Shown here: positions 59,101-64,000 of the stretch, piece by piece
How the letters are laid out: each line of letters starts with the position of its first letter
Numbering within the stretch: position 1 is the stretch's first letter
Source: Branchiostoma floridae
Taxonomy: Eukaryota; Chordata; Leptocardii; Amphioxiformes; Branchiostomatidae
Length of the DNA: 64,000 bases
Assembly: GCF_000003815.2 (NCBI RefSeq)
Contig: NC_049983.1
Location: 12,307,454-12,371,453 of the forward strand
Direction: 5' to 3'
Made by a program: the position numbers and the translations under genes
The notes under the pieces: generated by a model
Database searches by the model: none
What the model was told of the DNA's origin: nothing
Seen by the model: the letters and a program-made list of their open reading frames with translations, nothing else

Positions 59101-62100
59101 GCTAAAAAGAAACAAAATCAACATACTGAGACATTGGAATTCTACAAACAAGCATCAGAAAATGGAAGCAAAATTCAGGACAAGAGACTAACCTCCATTC
59201 CAAGTCGGATTTCTTCCAGAATGCCATCAACTATCAGGATCCCAACATTCTCCTAAAGTTGTAAAGATGGTTTAGTTTAAAGGGCAGGAATAATTTCAAA
59301 ATAGACTGCTGATAACTGGACATATCAATTTCCCCATACTTCTGATATCATAACATCCAACCCTTTCCAGGCAAGGAACAGCGGTTGCTAAAACGGATAG
59401 TGAGTGAATGAGTATACAGAAGACAATTACCCTTTAAAACTGATAGTAATGATAAAAAATATCTTAAAAAGTAAAGAGGACCAATAGTTCACCTGGTATG
59501 GGACCAGTCCAGCCAGCATGTTGGCCACACAGTGGACGTTGTTGTACTTGACATTCCAGACACGGGTCAGACTTTTGATGGCATACCTGCAAGTCTATTA
59601 CAAATAGCAATACATTTATGAGACAGTACTTATATCTGGAAAGTATGTAAGGTAATTGTCTTATAATAATGTAGAGTTTTCTGCTACCAGTATATTGGTA
59701 TTTGAAATCACAGCTATAAACTTTACATGGTGTACTTACATCTTCCTCCTGCCAGTTCAGCTTCCTCATCTGTCTCAGGACCTGAGGTAAAATACACACA
59801 AAGTGAGGGGAATGTGATGACTACTGCACACTTCACATTAGCTCAACATGTTTTAACTATCCAAGAACTAAGACAAGCAAATGCATGTATCAACACAGCA
59901 TCGAGTAGTCCTGTTTGAAAGGCGTACCTTCTCTGTGGTGATCTTGGACAGGTCTTTGTACAGCAGTTTTCTGATGTACTCATGCATGGGTGGTCGGATC
60001 TTGATGGGAGCCTGTGAAAAAATCAATAATGATTAATATGCAGGGAAGCACTAAATGTACAATGTCATATAGGTGGCAAATACACATATCTTACAATTAA
60101 CACAGGGCCTAATCAAACGGTTGTTTTACAGATACAGATATGAAGTTGGCTCAGTTTTAATATTAGTACATGTAGTAGCATGTTGACTGACCCTCTCCAC
60201 CTCTGGTGGGTTGCAGTAGTAGAAGGCATTCTCTATCAGTGTGGTGTAGCGCTCGTCCATGTGCATCACCATCTTCTTACGCATCATCTGTTCCTGTAGG
60301 GGGTCAATACCAAACTCCACATAAGCAAGCAGCAAGTAGGTTCATGATTCATTCAATCAATAAAGAGCAATAGTATCAATTACTGTCAAATACTAAATTT
60401 ACATAACCCTCAAAAGTTGGTCTTTCTGGTGATGTTGATAACAATGAATATAGTGAAAGATGCCAAGAAGAAATGTTTCTCCCATGGAAAGTAGGAAAAT
60501 CATTACAAACCGAACGTATATGTAACAAAACTTGATTGGCACAATACTATTGTGACAAGAACTGCTCATTTTGATGACAGAATATCAGTATTTCCCAGAG
60601 GGAAAGAGAAGAAACTACAGAATAAGTGTGCCCTTACCAGTAGAACCTTGGTGCGCAGGTGTGAGTCAGGTGATCTGTACAGGAAACGCCCACAGGACTC
60701 CAGCAGGGCACACGCCATTTCTATCTGGTGGTGCCGGAAGTCTAGCAACAACATCTAAACAGCAAACAAACAAAAGTGTAAACAAAGGTTTGCTGCTGGA
60801 ATATTGTCTGGCATAAATATGAAACAAACTGAACTCAGCACAAGTCTGCAAAAGTCTTTATAAGTCTCTAAAAATTTTTAATGCCAAGTACTTTTGCAAA
60901 TACAAAATCTGTACAAACCTTTAAACAATGAAGAGTCTCCTTTTTTGGGAAGACACTGAACTTTGTCATCTCCCCTGCAAAGACAGTCAAACACTTTGTT
61001 AATGATAAACTGAAATTCAAACCATGGGTGTAACAGCACAAACATTCCCTTCGTCTCAATATTTGAGTAAAAAAATATTTCAAAGCAATCCATTGGAATC
61101 TGAGGGATGATGGAAAGAAAAAATGAGGCTAATCAACTTACCAATGAAGCGGACTGTCTTCAGTTTTGATTCCAGGTTAATTTGGTCCTTCTTTCTTACC
61201 TGTGCAAAAAAACAAAGCAGGTAGCTTACACAACAGCTATTCTCAATGTTTTTGCAAACGGCATTCAGTAACTAGCAAAGTCATCCACAACCCAACCGCA
61301 TCCCAAGTCATCTGGATATCATGTTATTATATGCCACATTCTTGCACGTAACGGTACTTAAGAGTCAGTAGTATCCAGTATTTCGTGGTGGTCATCAGTC
61401 TGCTCGTCTTCATACAGTGTTGCCAGGCGGCTCTGACAAGCAAGGAATAATAAAAGATTTTGCTTGTAAACTGTCTTATCTGTAGTCCAGATCTGACTCA
61501 CATGAAACTTGAAGTCTCCCTTCAGCATGGCGACCAGGTCATCTGCCACGTCAGGGGTGCACGGCTGCAGGGTGGCCACCAGTCGGGAGTAGAAGGGCAG
61601 GAGATCAATCCTGGAGGGACAGGTAAAAACAGTGTAGAAACAATAGTCACACACAAACTGCTATTTCCACCTGTTGTACAACATACTAAATTAGCAAGAT
61701 TTTGATCTTGACACATGCTGATAATCTATATTATGTTATTTGCCCATGTCACAGTGTTATGATAATAGACTAACGCATTGTACCTTGTCCTGTGCACAGT
61801 AAAGAGAGCCCTGACCAGTTTCCTCCTGTTTGTCTTGTTGTTCATGTTCATACAGAACTCCAGCCCAGCCTAGAAGCAAAAAAAGACATGGGAATAAATC
61901 ATTACTTCAACAACATCAAAGACTTGACTTATAGTAATATAACAATTAATTCATCTCTTCCTAAAATCATTGTTACCTTTTATCCATAAAGATTAGGTTA
62001 GTTAATTGTGCAGTTACAGATTCTGATCAAGTTATTGAAAGAAAGTTACATCTTTTAAAGTAGTTGGACCAAGGCTACATATCCATAAAGTTTAACAATA

Positions 62101-63556
62101 GACCCAGTTAAAGTAGCCCACACAAGTGCCCTGATTCCCTGTACACCAGGTTCCTTACATTGTCGATGAACTCCCTGTTGACACAGTTGGGCAGCTGCTG
62201 CAGGAAACCCTCCAGTAACATCTTAGTGCTGGACCCTGAGGCACCCTCTGCATCATCATCGACATCTGGGCACAAAACAAAGAAGAAAGGATATTGCAAT
62301 TACATCCATCAAATTCAGTCAATCTTACTTCTATACAAAGACAGATCTTCTTTGGTTTGTTCCTTCATTCAGACCCTTGTAGAGCCTAGTAGCCACATGG
62401 GGCAGCAAGTTTCCTTGCTATTTCAGGCATAGGGTACATTCTTTAAAGGGGCTTCCTAGCCTTTCAACTTTAACGTGCTGAAGTCACATTCTAAAATACC
62501 TGACCTCCATTTTAGGTTCTTTCCAAAAGAAGATGTTCTCATACACAAACACTTAGTAGCAACTTTGAATCATCATAATTCACTGTATTCTGCATCTACA
62601 TTTTTTGAATAGCCTCAACTAAAAATGGTCATGTGACAATACACATAAAATGAACACCTTTTGCATATTCCAGAAAGGAGAAAATGGCCCAAATAGTAGA
62701 GCAATGAATTTGTTGTAGATAGTTACCTTCCACACTCCCTAGGATCTCTTTCTCAATGTCCTCTACCGACATTTCAGCCTGAGAGGAGTCTGCATCTGCC
62801 TCCGCCTCAGCTTCAGCTTCAGCCTCCACCACTTCCACTGCCTCAGCCAGCTCCATGTTACTCATCTCTGTAGGGAAGGACACAACAGTTTCACTGACCT
62901 TCTGCATACAATAGGGTCATCCATGCAGAAGTCAGGAAGGGGGTTCGCTCCAGCATCTTCAGCAAGAACAAGTTTTTTCTTCAGCTCTCCCGATTTCTAC
63001 GTTTTGTAAGATGGCGCAGAAAAGAAAATGATCCCAGAAGTCTGTCATTATTGTATGAAAGGAGAGTGCAGATAATCGGACAGGTAAGACAGACCAGCAT
63101 CATACACAGGAATATCCTCACCTTCCTCCAGAGCCTCCACTGTGTCTTCAGGTGTGTCTACTTCTGCTTCTGCCTCCTGCTCATTGGACTTCTTCTCACT
63201 ATCCTTGAACAAGATCTGAGGACAAAAGCAAGGTGTTTACAATTATGGACCAGTAAATTGAAACTATGTATTCAGAATTGGATATTCTTAAAGATTATTT
63301 ACTATTATGAGATGAGGCAATATACCTGACAACTTTCCTTCAAATTACAGGTTATAGGCACATAAAGGAAAAGACATGGAAAAAGTATGCTGCTTTGAGC
63401 GATGTTTATTTGAAGAAGTGAGGTTTAGTTTTATTCTGATGTTAAAATGTTCTAAGATAAACTTACAGCAGGTAGGAACTCCTTCAGGTTGGGCAGGTTC
63501 TCATAGAAGCTCCTGGTCTCTTCATCTTCCCACAGGGTGTTCTCTCCTATCTCACC
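53135..63556 (-). CDS. UPF2: UPF2 nonsense-mediated decay factor, C-terminal 890 residues
   Basis: Twenty-seven exons in phase, from 63556-63467, 63215-63122, 62867-62727, 62265-62159, 61869-61784, 61610-61502, 61199-61142, 60974-60919, 60754-60638, 60293-60192, 60011-59928, 59781-59740, 59594-59493, 59252-59193, 59061-58923, 58517-58378, 57901-57718, 57216-57118, 56942-56764, 56111-56040, 55500-55318, 54937-54859, 54510-54431, 54177-54115, 53712-53634, 53465-53348 to 53144-53135. They cover the end of MIF4G-1, then MIF4G-2 (DLLPFYSRLVATLQPC to EKVLRQMRKLNWQ), MIF4G-3 (NQRRVSAAKYLGELYNYRLV, DTCGQYFDRGSSKRKLDCF, the UPF3-binding repeat), a long acidic linker and the UPF1-binding tail ending PNADLIFSTGGKRR. 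Human UPF2 has the same order and ends TGGRRR. UPF2 bridges UPF1 and UPF3 at exon junctions in the cytoplasm. The last exon codes for only three codons. The N-terminus lies beyond the window. Confidence 0.96.
61358..61432 (-). other. Candidate stop-bearing cassette exon of UPF2
   Basis: Within a UPF2 intron, a good acceptor (CCTTGCTTGTCAG, - strand) opens a 75-base block that reads on in phase 0 after residue H of the upstream exon. It codes for 24 acidic residues (beginning SRLATLYEDEQTDDHHE) and ends in TAA, immediately followed by GTACCG as a possible donor. If included it would truncate UPF2 before MIF4G-2 is complete and make the mRNA a decay target. There is no expression evidence. Confidence 0.3.
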
Positions 63557-63900
63557 CTACAGAACACATGACCTTCAAGTTATATACTGGTGTTCTGTCC
63601 TATCTCACCCTACAGAACACATGACCTGAGGTTATACACAGGTGTTCTCTCCTATCTCACCCTACAGAACACATGACCTTCAAGTTATATACTGGTGTTC
63701 TGTCCTATCTCACCCTACAGAACACATGACCTGAGGTCACACACAGGTGTTCTCTCCTATCTCACCCTACAGAACACATGACCTTCAAGTTATATACTGG
63801 TGTTCTGTCCTATCTCACCCTACAGAACACATGACCTACAGGTTATATAAAGGTATTCTCTCCTATCTCACCCTACAAAATACATGATCTGGAGGTTATA
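63546..63900 (-). repeat. 53-bp minisatellite copying a UPF2 splice acceptor
   Basis: CCTATCTCACCCTACAG starts at 63546, 63599, 63651, 63704, 63756, 63809 and 63862, a period of 52-53. The rightmost copies are slightly decayed. On the - strand each unit contains TTCTGTAG followed by GGTGAGATAGGAGAGAACAC, that is, the acceptor and first 21 coding bases of the exon at 63556-63467. The copy at 63546 is the real junction; six more lie upstream in the intron. Confidence 0.9.
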
Positions 63901-64000
63901 CTTTTCTGTGAATACTTAATCACTGAGACATCAGGTTTATTATTTTGCAACTGTGCGTATACGAGACCAGTTGATTTAACTTTCGCTCCAAAATACAAAG
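63557..64000 (-). other. UPF2 intron at the window edge
   Basis: Apart from the minisatellite there is about 100 bases of A/T-rich sequence. The next upstream UPF2 exon lies outside the window. Confidence 0.7.

Noticed and set aside
63546-63900. CRISPR-like array
   Set aside because: The whole 53-bp unit repeats without unique spacers, and it copies an exon boundary; this is a eukaryotic minisatellite.

Overview
The window reads as nuclear DNA of an invertebrate chordate, most likely a lancelet (Branchiostoma). The genes are chordate-type orthologues cut into many short exons with GT-AG introns of a few hundred bases. Introns and gaps are full of short terminal-inverted-repeat (TIR) elements, and there is a long single-exon C2H2 zinc-finger gene of the kind lancelets carry in large numbers. 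The species call is inference. The gene calls rest on exon-by-exon reading frames that I checked for phase across every junction.

Left part (1-28.4 kb, all + strand): a retroelement end with a hammerhead-like RNA motif (1-300); the last five exons of a KMT2E/SETD5-family chromatin regulator (445-2848) with a long 3' UTR; a 17-exon gene for an 874-residue protein with tandem fibronectin III-like domains and a C-terminal thioredoxin fold whose active site is CxxS (8154-19661), which I could not match to a named family; a TATA-rich, hairpin-rich gap; and a 713-residue protein with 23 zinc fingers (24951-27092).

Middle (28.4-45 kb): Rubicon (RUBCN, - strand, 29745-33687) lies head-to-head with the first of two tandem phytanoyl-CoA hydroxylase genes (PHYH, 34382-38286 and 40781-43564, + strand). 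Both PHYH genes begin with a PTS2 peroxisomal signal, and both have a first intron with U12-type (minor spliceosome) signals. The second copy has lost the expected donor of exon 5. A Harbinger-like element sits in intron 1 of the first copy, inside a local tandem duplication. A pogo/mariner-type element, a tRNA-Met-derived SINE and a fold-back mariner-type element fill the gaps.

Right part (45-64 kb): TSR2 (ribosome biogenesis, - strand, 45356-48522); a degenerate tandem repeat; LACC1 (purine-metabolising laccase-domain enzyme, + strand, 50268-51716); and the C-terminal 890 residues of UPF2 (nonsense-mediated decay, - strand, 53135-63556, N-terminus beyond the window). UPF2 carries a 53-bp minisatellite that copies one of its own splice acceptors seven times, and a possible stop-bearing cassette exon.

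Neighbouring genes do not form an operon-like pathway. The shared themes are RNA surveillance and ribosome maturation (UPF2, TSR2), peroxisomal and fatty-acid-linked metabolism (PHYH x2, LACC1) and autophagy (RUBCN). UPF2-PHYH and LACC1-RUBCN-family linkages are also seen in human (10p13-p14 and 13q14), so part of this order may be ancestral to chordates.
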